Assembly: GCF_913778135.1 (NCBI RefSeq)
Contig: NZ_CAJYVU010000035.1
Coordinates: 1 to 39,813, forward strand
Reading direction: 5' to 3'
Source of the DNA: an uncultured Sphingomonas sp.
Lineage (GTDB): Bacteria; Pseudomonadota; Alphaproteobacteria; Sphingomonadales; Sphingomonadaceae
DNA length: 39,813 nucleotides
Shown: one piece after another, positions 15,776-25,648 of the stretch
How positions within the stretch are numbered: the stretch's first letter is position 1
How the letters are laid out: every line of letters begins with the position of its first letter
The notes under the pieces: model-generated
Database searches by the model: none
What the model was told of the DNA's origin: nothing
Seen by the model: the letters and a program-made list of their open reading frames with translations, nothing else
Position numbers and translations under genes: made by a program

Positions 15776-15804
15776 TTGACCCTGCTGTCACCTAAAGGTT
15801 ACAT
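15776..15804 (+). promoter_or_regulatory. Promoter of the membrane protein/XRE module
   Basis: TTGACC (15776-15781) is followed by a 17-base spacer and TTACAT (15799-15804). The predicted transcription start falls about 20-25 bp before the ATG at 15838. The -10 box is covered by the first of two palindromes (15786-15803), as expected for repression. Confidence 0.6.
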
Positions 15805-15821
15805 GTCACCGATCGGTTACA
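15786..15821. promoter_or_regulatory. Two abutting 18-bp palindromic operators TGTCACC-N4-GGTTACA
   Basis: The 18-bp site TGTCACC-TAAA-GGTTACA (15786-15803) is followed with no gap by TGTCACC-GATC-GGTTACA (15804-15821). Each is an inverted repeat of TGTNACC, and the junction itself forms a third dyad (GGTTACATGTCACC). The sites overlap the -10 element and early transcribed region. The 69-residue Cro/XRE regulator encoded second in the operon (16262-16471) is the obvious candidate ligand, giving autorepression. Confidence 0.75.
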
Positions 15822-15837
15822 CGAAAGGGTGTCTGAC

Positions 15838-16269
15838 ATGACCACCGACCACATCCGCGCCGAGGCGATCTCTCGCCAGCGCGCGCGCTTCCTGCCCATG
15901 CTCGGCGTGCTGCTGCTCGTCGCGCAGAACGGCTTGCTGTCGCATTGGGATTGGCGAGCGGTCACGATCGTGCAGAACCTCGCCTGGCTCGTCATGGCGG
16001 TTAGCGCGCTCCTGATCCTCCTCACCGGCGGCAAGTGGCTGATGCCCCCCGCGATCCACGCGCTGGTCGACGACGAGGTCAGCCGCGAGAACCGCCGAAC
16101 CGCGATCACCCGCGCCTTCGCCGCTGCGATCACGACGGCGATGCTCGTGTTCGTCGTCGCGCCGTTCGAGCCGATCGACGCGCAGCGCGCCGCGCACATG
16201 ATCGTCAGCATCGGTCTAGCGGTCGGGCTGCTCGCGTTCGGGCTGGAGGAGCGCAAGAGCCTTGGCTGA
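15838..16269 (+). CDS. Four-helix inner-membrane protein co-encoded with an XRE regulator
   Basis: The 143-residue product has four hydrophobic segments: about residues 20-38 (MLGVLLLVAQNGLLS), 47-66 (NLAWLVMAVSALLILLT), 99-117 (ITTAMLVFVVAPF) and 123-140 (MIVSIGLAVGLLAFGL). Between helices two and three is a charged loop, DDEVSRENRRTAITR, resembling small membrane proteins that are paired with short Cro-like regulators in many bacteria. ATG 15838 is preferred (AAAGGG 8 bases before it); GTG 15829 overlaps that ribosome site. The downstream regulator starts inside this gene (TTG 16262), so they are translated as a pair. The membrane protein may sequester or signal to the regulator; that is inference. 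Confidence 0.75.
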   Translation: MTTDHIRAEAISRQRARFLPMLGVLLLVAQNGLLSHWDWRAVTIVQNLAWLVMAVSALLILLTGGKWLMPPAIHALVDDEVSRENRRTAITRAFAAAITTAMLVFVVAPFEPIDAQRAAHMIVSIGLAVGLLAFGLEERKSLG

Positions 16270-16471
16270 CGCGCTCCACAACAACTTACGCGCGGCGCGT
16301 GACGCGCGCGGATGGACGCAGGCGCAGCTGGCCGAGGCGGCCGGCGTCAGCCGAAAGACGGTCAACACGGTCGAGAACGGCGTCTTCATTCCCTCCACCA
16401 TCGTCGCGCTACGCTTGTCGCGCGCGCTCGGGCAAACGGTGGAGGCGCTGTTCTCGCTGCCCGAGGTTTGA
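16262..16471 (+). CDS. Short Cro/XRE-family helix-turn-helix regulator
   Basis: The 69-residue protein is almost entirely one HTH_3 domain: NLRAARDARGWTQAQLAEAAGVSRKTVNTVENG covers helices 1-3 (motif pieces WTQAQLAEAAGVS and RKTVNTVENG), followed by PSTIVALRLSRALGQTVEALF. There is no ligand-binding domain, so it probably acts as a simple dimeric repressor or activator. The start is TTG 16262, with GGAGGAG 10 bases upstream; it overlaps the end of the membrane protein gene by 8 bases. Twin palindromes in front of the operon are its likely targets. It converges on lysC with only a 3-bp gap, so transcripts from the two genes must overlap. Confidence 0.9.
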   Translation: MADALHNNLRAARDARGWTQAQLAEAAGVSRKTVNTVENGVFIPSTIVALRLSRALGQTVEALFSLPEV

Positions 16472-16474
16472 AGG

Positions 16475-17743
16475 CTACGCCGCCTCCGCGTCCAGCCCAT
16501 AGGCGGTGTGCAGCACGCGCACCGCCAGCTCGGTCTCATCCTCGTGGATCAACACGCTGACCTTGATCTCGCTGGTCGAGATCGCGAGGATATTGATCCC
16601 GCGCGCGCCCAGCGTCTCGAACATGGTGGAGGCGACGCCCGCGTGGCTGCGCATGCCGACGCCGACGACGCTGATCTTCGCCACGCGCGTGTCGTGGATC
16701 AGCTCGCCGAACCCGATCTCGGCGCGCGCCTGATTGAGCGCCTCGATCGAGCGCGGCAGGTCGGACGACGGAACCGTGAAGGTAACGTCGGTCGCGCTCG
16801 CCGACCCGCTGCTCCGGTGCGCGATGTTCTGGATGATCATGTCGACGTTGATGTTCGCCGCCGACAAGGGCGCGAAGATCGCCGCGACCGATCCGGGCGT
16901 GTCGGGCACGCCCGTCAGCGTGATCTTGGCCTCGTTCTTGTCGTGCGCGATGCCGGTGATTAGCTGGCGTTCCACGTCTTCGATCTCCTCTTCACCCACG
17001 ATCATCGTGCCGGGCAATGTATCCGCCGCGGGTGCATCCTCGCCGGTCAGCGACGACAGCACCTGCACGCGCACCTGTTCCTTCATCGCGAGGCCGACCG
17101 AGCGCGTCTGCAACACCTTCGCGCCGACGCTCGCCAGCTCCAGCATCTCCTCGTACGTCACCTGCCTGAGCTTGCGCGCGCGCGGCACGATGCGCGGGTC
17201 GGTGGTATAAACACCGTCAACGTCGGTGTAGATGTCACAGCGATCCGCCTTCATCGCCGCCGCGACCGCGACCGCCGAGGTATCCGATCCCCCACGCCCC
17301 AGCGTCGTGATCCGCCCGTCTTCGCTGACGCCCTGGAATCCCGGGATCACCGCGACCTCGCCCGCCGACAGGCTCGCGTTCAGCGCCTCGGTATCGATTC
17401 CGCCGATCCGCGCCTTGGCGAACGCTTGGTCGGTGTTGATCGGCAACTGCCAGCCCAGCCACGACCGCGCCTTGACGCCGATCGCCTGCAACGCGATCGC
17501 GAGCAGCCCGCTCGTAACCTGCTCGCCCGATGCGACGACGACGTCATACTCGCGCGGGTCGTACAGCGGCGACGCTTCGCGGCAGAAGCCCACCAGCCGA
17601 TCGGTCTCTCCCGCCATCGCGGAGACGACCACCGCCACCTCGTTGCCCGCCTCGACCTCGCGTTTGACGCGCGCGGCGACCGAACGGATGCGCTCGATGC
17701 CTGCCATCGAGGTGCCGCCGAACTTCATCACGATGCGCGCCAT
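16475..17743 (-). CDS. lysC: Aspartate kinase
   Basis: Aspartate kinase phosphorylates L-aspartate, the first step to lysine, methionine, threonine and diaminopimelate. The 422-residue product has the kinase motif MKFGGTSM at residues 6-13, VVVSAMAGETDRL, FQGVSEDGRITTLGRGGSDTSAVA near 150-175 and a DVDGVYTTDPR segment; two ACT domains fill the C-terminal third (ITLTGVPDTPGSVA and ISVVGVGMRSHAGVA), so allosteric inhibition by lysine and/or threonine is expected. The start ATG 17743 (MARIVMKFGG) fits the family; the frame is open upstream to 17836 without protein-like character. It is divergent from ubiG with a 53-bp gap, too short for an elaborate leader. Confidence 0.97.
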   Translation of the reverse strand: MARIVMKFGGTSMAGIERIRSVAARVKREVEAGNEVAVVVSAMAGETDRLVGFCREASPLYDPREYDVVVASGEQVTSGLLAIALQAIGVKARSWLGWQLPINTDQAFAKARIGGIDTEALNASLSAGEVAVIPGFQGVSEDGRITTLGRGGSDTSAVAVAAAMKADRCDIYTDVDGVYTTDPRIVPRARKLRQVTYEEMLELASVGAKVLQTRSVGLAMKEQVRVQVLSSLTGEDAPAADTLPGTMIVGEEEIEDVERQLITGIAHDKNEAKITLTGVPDTPGSVAAIFAPLSAANINVDMIIQNIAHRSSGSASATDVTFTVPSSDLPRSIEALNQARAEIGFGELIHDTRVAKISVVGVGMRSHAGVASTMFETLGARGINILAISTSEIKVSVLIHEDETELAVRVLHTAYGLDAEAA

Positions 17744-17796
17744 GCCGCTGGTCCAAACGCCTTGGGGTAAGAGGGCGGTCCTGATAGGAGCGGCAC

Positions 17797-18639
17797 ATGA
17801 CGACCGCAACCGTAACAACCGCGACCACTTCGGCACCCCTTCACGCGTCCGTGATCGACCGCGAGGCGGCGCATTTCGGGCGCATGGCGGCGGAATGGTG
17901 GGACCCGAAGGGCTCCTCGGCGATGCTCCACCGGCTTAATCCGGTGCGGCTCGGCTACATCCGCCAGCGCGTCGACAGCCACTGGGATCTCGACGACCGC
18001 AGCTTCGCGCCCCTGCGCGGTCGCCGCGTGCTCGACGTCGGCTGCGGCGCCGGCCTCCTCGGCGAGCCGCTCGCGCGTATGGGCGCGCACGTCACCGCGA
18101 TCGACGCGGCGGGTGAGAGCATCTCGGTCGCGCGCGACCACGCCTCGCGCCGCGGGCTCGCGATCGACTACCGCGTCGGCGGCGTCGAAGCCGCGGCGGG
18201 CGAGCGCTTCGACCTCGTCACCTCGATGGAGGTGGTCGAGCACGTCTCCGACGCTGCCAGCTTCGTTCGCGGCCTCGCCGACGCGGTCGCACTCGGCGGG
18301 CTGTTGGTCATGTCGACGCCCAACCGCACCTGGCTCACCCGCTTGGCGCTGGTCGAGGGCGCGGAGCGTACCGGCATCATCCCGCGCGGCACGCATGACT
18401 GGGACAAGTTCCTCACCCCCGAAGAACTTACGGCGCTGATCTGCGACGCGGGGCTGGAGGTGATCGACACCACCGGGCTGACGCTGTCGGCAAAAGGCTT
18501 CGCGCTCGGGCAGTCGACGACGCTCGACTATTTCATCACAGCACGTCGCACGTTCGATCCAGCGAATGCCAGTGGGGCGGTCGTCACCCTTCCAAACCCG
18601 GCAACGCTAACGCCGCCAGCCAATCGAGCAATCGACTGA
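17797..18639 (+). CDS. ubiG: Ubiquinone biosynthesis O-methyltransferase UbiG with C-terminal extension
   Basis: UbiG carries out both O-methylations of ubiquinone biosynthesis using SAM. The 280-residue product shows FGRMAAEWWDPKGSSAMLHRLNPVRL near residues 28-53 (pieces: AAEWWDPKG, LHRLNPVRL), motif I VLDVGCGAGLLGEPLA near 80, DLVTSMEVVEHV near 145 and the family segment RGTHDWDKFLTPEEL near 195-210. The start at 17797 has AGGAG upstream. After the expected end (LDYFITARR, about residue 250) there is a Pro/Ala/Asn-rich tail of nearly 30 residues whose base composition is lower in GC than the body; it may be a late addition. Conserved divergence from lysC is common in alphaproteobacteria. 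Confidence 0.94.
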   Translation: MTTATVTTATTSAPLHASVIDREAAHFGRMAAEWWDPKGSSAMLHRLNPVRLGYIRQRVDSHWDLDDRSFAPLRGRRVLDVGCGAGLLGEPLARMGAHVTAIDAAGESISVARDHASRRGLAIDYRVGGVEAAAGERFDLVTSMEVVEHVSDAASFVRGLADAVALGGLLVMSTPNRTWLTRLALVEGAERTGIIPRGTHDWDKFLTPEELTALICDAGLEVIDTTGLTLSAKGFALGQSTTLDYFITARRTFDPANASGAVVTLPNPATLTPPANRAID

Positions 18640-18763
18640 CCCCTGACAGGTGGCCGAGTGAATACAAAATGGAGCTAGAGTAAATCGGCCCACCGGTGAA
18701 GAAGCGTGAGGCTCAATCCTTGACCTCGGCGTCAGTTGCTTTGAAACGATCAGATCGCGTCGA

Positions 18764-18997
18764 TCACCCGCGCATCGCAGCCTTCGCTGACGACTTCGCC
18801 CATTGCGGTGCGTTCGAGCGACACGTACCGCTGATGACGGGAAACGACAGATCGTTGTTGCGCGCCAGCGCCGCGGGCAATGCCGCCTGACACTGCTGTA
18901 CCGTGCTGTAACGGACCGGATCGACTCGCACTTCGGTGCAAGCGGTGTTCGCGTCACCGCAGCCCATGATCGCCATGACGAAGAAGACAGTTTCCAT
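18764..18997 (-). CDS. Small four-cysteine protein, unknown function
   Basis: The 77-residue product starts METVFFVMAIMGCGD and has four cysteines (residues 13, 20, 36 and 59). The pattern suggests two disulfides or a metal site; the N-terminus is too short and polar for a classical signal. The start at 18997 is well supported by GGGAGG about 6 bases upstream, and the reading frame has normal coding bias, so I take it as real. I associate similar small proteins with sphingomonads but cannot name a family. It is divergent from the Atm1-type exporter gene, with a perfect 10-bp palindrome GGTAGCTACC (19031-19040) between them. The adjacent stretch 18640-18763 is less GC-rich and shows nothing recognisable. 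Confidence 0.7.
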   Translation of the reverse strand: METVFFVMAIMGCGDANTACTEVRVDPVRYSTVQQCQAALPAALARNNDLSFPVISGTCRSNAPQWAKSSAKAAMRG

Positions 18998-19030
18998 CTT
19001 CGGCCTCCCTTATGTCATTCAAAACGTGAA

Positions 19031-19040
19031 GGTAGCTACC
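19031..19040. promoter_or_regulatory. Perfect 10-bp palindrome GGTAGCTACC between divergent genes
   Basis: The palindrome lies 34 bp before the small four-cysteine gene start and about 18 bp before a TTGACA box on the other strand, a usual place for an operator serving both genes. No candidate regulator is adjacent. Confidence 0.35.
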
Positions 19041-19057
19041 CGGTTCCATCTTCTGCC

Positions 19058-19086
19058 TTGACAGGCGGGCCTGCTTGCGCCGTTTC
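19058..19086 (+). promoter_or_regulatory. Candidate promoter of the Atm1-type ABC exporter
   Basis: A perfect -35 box TTGACA (19058-19063) is followed after 17 bases by CGTTTC (19081-19086), a poor -10. It is positioned about 65 bp before the chosen start at 19152. Confidence 0.35.
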
Positions 19087-19151
19087 GGATCGAGCCGTCT
19101 CTCCGCCTCCCCGCATTGACGCGAGGACCCGCGCGCACGACATCGGTGTCA

Positions 19152-20969
19152 ATGCCGCCGCAAACCTCCATCGCACCGGGTGCCGATCGCCCGCTGCTCC
19201 CCACCATCCGCCGCTTCCTGCCCGATCTCTGGCCCAGCGACGCGCCCGGCATGAAGCTGCGCGTCGCCGGTGCGCTGGTCCTCGTCATTCTTTCGAAGCT
19301 GGTGCAGGTCTACGGCGCCCCCTTCGCGCTCCAGGGTGCGATCGACGGCATGGGGGTCGCGCGCACGCCGGTATCGCTCGTCGTGCTGCTGATCCTCGGC
19401 TACGCCGTCGCGCGCTTCGGCTCGACGCTGTTCGACAATTTGCGCAACACCGTGTTCGAGCGGGTCGGGCAGGAGGCGACGCGACGCCTCGCCGCGCGCG
19501 TCTTCCGCCACCTCCATCAATTGTCGCTGCGCTTCCACCTCGAACGCCGCACCGGCGCGGTCACCAAGGTGGTCGAGCGCGGCACCAAGAGCATCGACAC
19601 GATGCTCTATTTCCTCCTGTTCAACATCGCGCCGACGATCCTCGAACTCGCACTCGTCGTCGGCATCTTCTGGGTCAAGTTCGGCTGGCCGCTCGTCGCC
19701 GCGACCCTCGTCATGGTCGTGGCCTATATCTGGTTCACCCGCACCGTCACCGACTGGCGCTCGTCCTTGCGCGAGCGGATGAACGACCTCGACACCGGCG
19801 CGGTCGCGCACGCGGTCGACTCGCTGCTGAACTTCGAGACGGTGAAATACTTCGGCGCCGAGGAGCGCGAGGCGCGCCGCTACGACAACGCGATGCGCTC
19901 CTACGCCGATGCCGCGGTCAAGTCGGAGAACAGCCTCGCGTGGTTGAACGTCGGTCAGGCGCTCATCACCAACCTGATGCTCGGCGGCGGCATGGCGTAC
20001 GTCGCCTGGGGCTGGAGCCAGGGACGCTTCACCGCGGGCAACGTCGTGCTCGTCTCGACCTTGCTGTCACAGCTGTTTCGTCCGCTCGACCTGCTCGGCA
20101 TGGTCTATCGCACCATTCGCCAGGGCGTGATCGACATGGCCGCGATGTTCGACCTGATCGACACCCCGTCCGAGGTCACCGACGCCGCCGATGCCCACCC
20201 GCTGTCGGTCGCGCGCGGCCACGTCCGGTTCGAGGGCGTCCGCTTCGGCTATGACGACGGCATGCCGATCCTGAAGGGCATCGACCTCGATGTCGCGCCC
20301 GGCAGCACGGTCGCGGTCGTCGGCCCATCGGGCGCGGGCAAATCGACGCTCGCGCGGCTGATGTACCGCTTCTACGACCTGACCGGCGGCAGCATCACGA
20401 TCGACGGGCAGGACATCGCGCACGTCACGCAGGCGTCGTTGCGTGCCGCAATCGGCATCGTGCCGCAGGACACCGTACTGTTCAACGACACGATCGGCTA
20501 CAACATCGCCTACGGCCGCGAGGGTGCGACGCGCGCCGACATCGAGGGTGCGGCCAAAGGCGCCGCGATCGCGGGCTTCATCGAACGCCAGCCTGACGGC
20601 TACGACACCCGCGTCGGTGAGCGTGGATTGAAGCTCTCGGGCGGTGAGAAACAGCGCGTCGCGATCGCGCGCACCCTGCTCAAGAACCCGCCGATCCTGA
20701 TCCTCGACGAGGCGACCAGCGCGCTCGACAGTCGCACCGAGGCGGAGATCATGGACACGCTGGAGGCGATCGAGCGCGGCCGCACCACCATCGTCATCGC
20801 GCACCGCCTGTCCACCATCGTCCACGCCGACCAGATCGTCGTGCTGGAAGCGGGCGAGATCGTCGAGCGCGGCACCCACGCCGAACTGCTCCGTCGCGGC
20901 GGCCTCTACGCCGAGATGTGGGAACGCCAGGCAAGCGAGCGCGAGGAAGCCGAGGCGGAGGCCGCCTGA
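19152..20969 (+). CDS. Atm1-type ABC exporter (fused membrane and ATPase domains)
   Basis: The 605-residue half-transporter has about six membrane helices in residues 40-320 and a C-terminal ATPase with Walker A GPSGAGKST, Q-loop VPQDTVLF, signature LSGGEKQRV, Walker B ILILDEAT and the H-loop histidine in IAHRLS. Segments such as RNTVFERVGQEATRRLA, FHLERRTGAVTKVVERGTKSID and FETVKYFGAEEREARRYD are characteristic of the Atm1/HMT1 branch, which exports glutathione-based sulfur or metal conjugates and supports iron-sulfur biogenesis and metal tolerance. Start choice is uncertain: TTG 19116, GTG 19146 and ATG 19152 are in frame, none with a well-spaced Shine-Dalgarno. The last residues are a Glu/Ala-rich tail. 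Confidence 0.92.
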   Translation: MPPQTSIAPGADRPLLPTIRRFLPDLWPSDAPGMKLRVAGALVLVILSKLVQVYGAPFALQGAIDGMGVARTPVSLVVLLILGYAVARFGSTLFDNLRNTVFERVGQEATRRLAARVFRHLHQLSLRFHLERRTGAVTKVVERGTKSIDTMLYFLLFNIAPTILELALVVGIFWVKFGWPLVAATLVMVVAYIWFTRTVTDWRSSLRERMNDLDTGAVAHAVDSLLNFETVKYFGAEEREARRYDNAMRSYADAAVKSENSLAWLNVGQALITNLMLGGGMAYVAWGWSQGRFTAGNVVLVSTLLSQLFRPLDLLGMVYRTIRQGVIDMAAMFDLIDTPSEVTDAADAHPLSVARGHVRFEGVRFGYDDGMPILKGIDLDVAPGSTVAVVGPSGAGKSTLARLMYRFYDLTGGSITIDGQDIAHVTQASLRAAIGIVPQDTVLFNDTIGYNIAYGREGATRADIEGAAKGAAIAGFIERQPDGYDTRVGERGLKLSGGEKQRVAIARTLLKNPPILILDEATSALDSRTEAEIMDTLEAIERGRTTIVIAHRLSTIVHADQIVVLEAGEIVERGTHAELLRRGGLYAEMWERQASEREEAEAEAA

Positions 20970-21099
20970 GCCTCCGCCACACCGTTCAGCACCACGTCAG
21001 CCCCGCTGCCCTAAATGTAACGCCATGTTTCGCCGCGCCCTTGATGCCCGCCGTCCCGCGGTGCATCACGCGCACCATACACGCTCAAGAGGAACAACG

Positions 21100-23358
21100 A
21101 TGCGCCTGCTCGCTGCCACTACCCTGATGACGCTGATGTCGACCACCCTGCTTTCGAGTGGCGCGATCGCGCAAACCGCCGCGCCCGCCGCCGCCGCGAG
21201 CACGACGCTGCCCGCCTCAAACCCGTTTGCACAAGCCAGCACGCTGCCGTTCCAGGCGCCCCCGTTCGACCGTATCAAGAGCAGCGACTACGCCCCCGCG
21301 CTCCTCGCCGGCATGGCGCAGCAGCGGGCCGAGATCAACGCGATCACCCGCGTGCGCTCCGCGCCCACCTTCGAGAACACCATCACCGCGATGGAGCGCT
21401 CGGGCCGACTGCTCGAACGCGCCAGCATGGCCTTCTACGGCGTCGTCGGCGCCAACACCGACGACACGCTGCAAAAGACGCAGGCCGATCTCGCGCCGAA
21501 GTTCGCCGCGCATCAGGACGCGATCAACCTCGACCCCGCGCTCTTCGCGCGCGTGAAGACGCTCTACGACCAGCGCCAGTCTCTCCGCCTCGATCCCGAG
21601 CAACTCCAGGTCCTGACCCTCACGTACGAGGGCATGGTCCGCGCGGGCGCGCTGCTGTCGCCGACCGACAAGCAGACGCTCAGCCAGTACAACAGCCAGC
21701 TCTCAACGCTCGAGACCGCGTTCCAGCAGAAGCTGCTCGCCGCCGCCAAGGCGGGCGCGCTCGTCGTCGATGACAAGGCGAAGCTCGCCGGCCTCTCCGA
21801 CGCGGAGATCGCCGCTGCTGCCGACGCCGCCAAGTCGCGCGGGATGGACGGCAAATACGTCCTCACGCTTCAGAACACGACGCAGCAGCCCGAACTCGCC
21901 ACCATGAAGGATCGCGCCACGCGCGAGGCGCTGTTCAACGCCAGCATCAACCGCGCCAACAAGGGCGATGCCAACGACACCCGCGACACGATCTCGCAGA
22001 TCGCGCTGCTACGTGCGCAAAAGGCCAAGCTGCTCGGCTTCCCGACCTGGGCCGACTACGTCCTTCAGGACCAGATGGCGAAGAACCCGAAGACCGCTCT
22101 GGGCTTCATGCAGCAGCTCGGAACCCCGGTCGCCGCCGAACAGCGCCGCGAGGCCGCCGAATTGCAGGCGCAGATCAAGGCGACCGGCGGCAATTTCCAG
22201 CTCCGCCCCTGGGACTGGGACTTCTACTCCGAGCAGGTCCGCAAGGCGAAGTACGACCTCAACCAGGACGAGCTGAAGCCGTATTTCGAGATCAACAAGG
22301 TGCTGACCGACGGCGTCTTCTACGCCGCCAACCAGCTCTACGGCCTCACCTTCAAGCGCCGCACCGACATCCCCGTCTATCAGAACGACGTGATGGTCTA
22401 CGAAGTGAACGAGGAAAACGGCACGCCGGTCGGCCTGATGTACTTCGACTATTGGAAGCGCGACAACAAGAACGGCGGCGCGTGGATGTCGAACTTCGTC
22501 AACCAGTCGCGGCTGAACGGCACCAAGCCGGTCATCTACAATGTCGGCAACTTCACCAAGCCCGCCGCCGGTCAGCCCGCGCTCGTCAGCTTCGACGACG
22601 TGACGACCATGTTCCACGAATTCGGCCACGCGTTGCACGGCCTGTTCGCGAATCAGACCTACCCCAGCGTTTCGGGCACCAACACCGCGCGCGACTTCGT
22701 CGAGTTCCCGTCGCAGTTCAACGAACATTGGGCGCTCGATCCCAAGGTGCTGCCGCACTACGCGGTCAACTACAAGACGGGTGCGGTCATCCCGCAGGCG
22801 TTGGTCGACAAGATCAAGCGCGCCGGCACGTTCAACTCAGGGTATTCATTCGGTGAGGCACTCGCCGCGGCCGAGATGGACATGAGCTGGCACTCGCTGA
22901 CTGCCGCACAGGGCAAGCAGAACGCCGACGCCTTCGAGCAGAAGGCGCTCGCCGCCACCGGGCTCGACGTCGCCGACGTGCCGCCGCGCTACCGCTCGCC
23001 CTATTTCCTCCACATCTGGAGCAACGGCTATTCGGCCGGATACTATGCCTACAGCTGGACCAAGATGCTGAGCGCCAACGCGTTCAACTGGTTCGAGCAG
23101 CACGGCGGGATGACGCGCGCCAACGGTCAGCGTTTCCGCGACATGATCCTGTCGCGCGGGCACACGATGGACTACGCGCCGATGTTCCGCGCCTTCAATG
23201 GCGCCGATCCGCAGGTCGCGCCGCTCCTCGCCGACCTGGGCCTGAACGCCGACGGCTCGCGGATCGCGCCCTCGTCCGGCGCGACGCCCAACAGCGACGG
23301 CCCGGTCCCGACCGCCCCCGCGCCGCGCCCGGCCGCACCGGGCAAGATCGGCAAGTAA
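21100..23358 (+). CDS. dcp: Exported M3-family zinc peptidase, dipeptidyl carboxypeptidase (Dcp) type
   Basis: M3 metallopeptidases remove C-terminal dipeptides or cut short oligopeptides. The 752-residue product has a Sec signal (cleavage near SSGAIAQ, residue 24), a helical N-terminal half, then the zinc motif MFHEFGHALHGLF near residue 510, with the downstream Glu ligand in the helix around NTARDFVEFPSQFNEHW. It continues with SPYFLHIWSNGYSAGYYAYSWTKML (pieces HIWSNGYSAGYY, YSWTKML), a typical Dcp/OpdA C-terminal segment. ATG 21100 is chosen for the signal peptide and the nearby AGAGGA; the frame is open to 21025. A Pro/Ala-rich tail of about 45 residues extends beyond the catalytic domain. 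A strong hairpin follows the gene. Confidence 0.94.
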   Translation: MRLLAATTLMTLMSTTLLSSGAIAQTAAPAAAASTTLPASNPFAQASTLPFQAPPFDRIKSSDYAPALLAGMAQQRAEINAITRVRSAPTFENTITAMERSGRLLERASMAFYGVVGANTDDTLQKTQADLAPKFAAHQDAINLDPALFARVKTLYDQRQSLRLDPEQLQVLTLTYEGMVRAGALLSPTDKQTLSQYNSQLSTLETAFQQKLLAAAKAGALVVDDKAKLAGLSDAEIAAAADAAKSRGMDGKYVLTLQNTTQQPELATMKDRATREALFNASINRANKGDANDTRDTISQIALLRAQKAKLLGFPTWADYVLQDQMAKNPKTALGFMQQLGTPVAAEQRREAAELQAQIKATGGNFQLRPWDWDFYSEQVRKAKYDLNQDELKPYFEINKVLTDGVFYAANQLYGLTFKRRTDIPVYQNDVMVYEVNEENGTPVGLMYFDYWKRDNKNGGAWMSNFVNQSRLNGTKPVIYNVGNFTKPAAGQPALVSFDDVTTMFHEFGHALHGLFANQTYPSVSGTNTARDFVEFPSQFNEHWALDPKVLPHYAVNYKTGAVIPQALVDKIKRAGTFNSGYSFGEALAAAEMDMSWHSLTAAQGKQNADAFEQKALAATGLDVADVPPRYRSPYFLHIWSNGYSAGYYAYSWTKMLSANAFNWFEQHGGMTRANGQRFRDMILSRGHTMDYAPMFRAFNGADPQVAPLLADLGLNADGSRIAPSSGATPNSDGPVPTAPAPRPAAPGKIGK

Positions 23359-23370
23359 CCGCACCGACCG

Positions 23371-23400
23371 ATCTCCCCTCCCACGTGCGGGAGGGGAGAT
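23371..23400. terminator. Perfect 12-bp hairpin between convergent genes
   Basis: ATCTCCCCTCCC (23371-23382) pairs perfectly with GGGAGGGGAGAT (23389-23400) around ACGTGC. It lies 13 bp after the dcp stop and 5 bp before the GNAT stop on the other strand, so it can serve both. There is no long T-run. Its CTCCCCTCCC arms resemble the hairpin at 33843-33863, which suggests a dispersed extragenic palindrome. Confidence 0.7.
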
Positions 23401-23404
23401 CACC

Positions 23405-23677
23405 TCACCCCAGCATGTCGCGCATCTCGGGGTGCTTATCCATATACGCCCGCACGAACGGGCATTGCGGCACCACCTTCAACCCGCGATCGCGCGCTGA
23501 ATCGAGCGCCGCCTGGATCAGCTTCGATCCCACCCCGCGCCCCTCGATCGCGGGCGGCACCTCGGTGTGCGTGAACACGATCGTGTCGCCCTCCAGCTGA
23601 TACGCGGCGACCGCGCGATAGCCGTCCACGGTCAGCTCGAATTCCTGCTCGGCCTTGTTGTCGATCACGCTCTTCAT
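23405..23677 (-). CDS. Small GNAT-like N-acetyltransferase (YjdJ type)
   Basis: The 90-residue product is a minimal GNAT domain: a beta-sheet start (AEQEFELTVDGYRAVAAYQ), TEVPPAIEGRGVGSKLIQAAL near residues 40-62, whose GRGVGSKL is the acetyl-CoA pyrophosphate loop, and LKVVPQCPFVRAYMDKHPE near the end, the signature of the short YjdJ/GTT1-like group. ATG 23677 is preceded by AAGGAG at 6 bases, so the longer frame to 23701 is not used. Acceptor substrate unknown. It converges on dcp and is divergent from recQ. Confidence 0.85.
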   Translation of the reverse strand: MKSVIDNKAEQEFELTVDGYRAVAAYQLEGDTIVFTHTEVPPAIEGRGVGSKLIQAALDSARDRGLKVVPQCPFVRAYMDKHPEMRDMLG

Positions 23678-23781
23678 CTCGGCTCCTTCGCCCGCGGGCA
23701 CGCGCCCGCTTCGTCGCGCACCCCAACGCCCCGCCCCGCCAGCCTGTTGCGCGCGCCCACCGCAATCCCGATAGGGAAGCC

Positions 23782-25551
<1,770 letters not shown>

Positions 25552-25648
25552 CAGGCCCGCCACTCTCGCTTGATCGAGAATAACGGCGGCCGATCAAACC
25601 CACACAAGGCTCGTGACGATCGCCCCGTCATCTTCTATCGCGCACCGC

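Noticed and set aside
14049-15779. 576-codon plus-strand open frame
   Set aside because: It is antisense to the lipoprotein start and the nitronate monooxygenase gene and also overlaps yjbQ; composition is Arg/His/Pro-rich as expected from the third-position GC bias of the real genes.
18803-20254. 483-codon plus-strand open frame
   Set aside because: Frame shadow of the Atm1-type exporter with no recognisable motifs.
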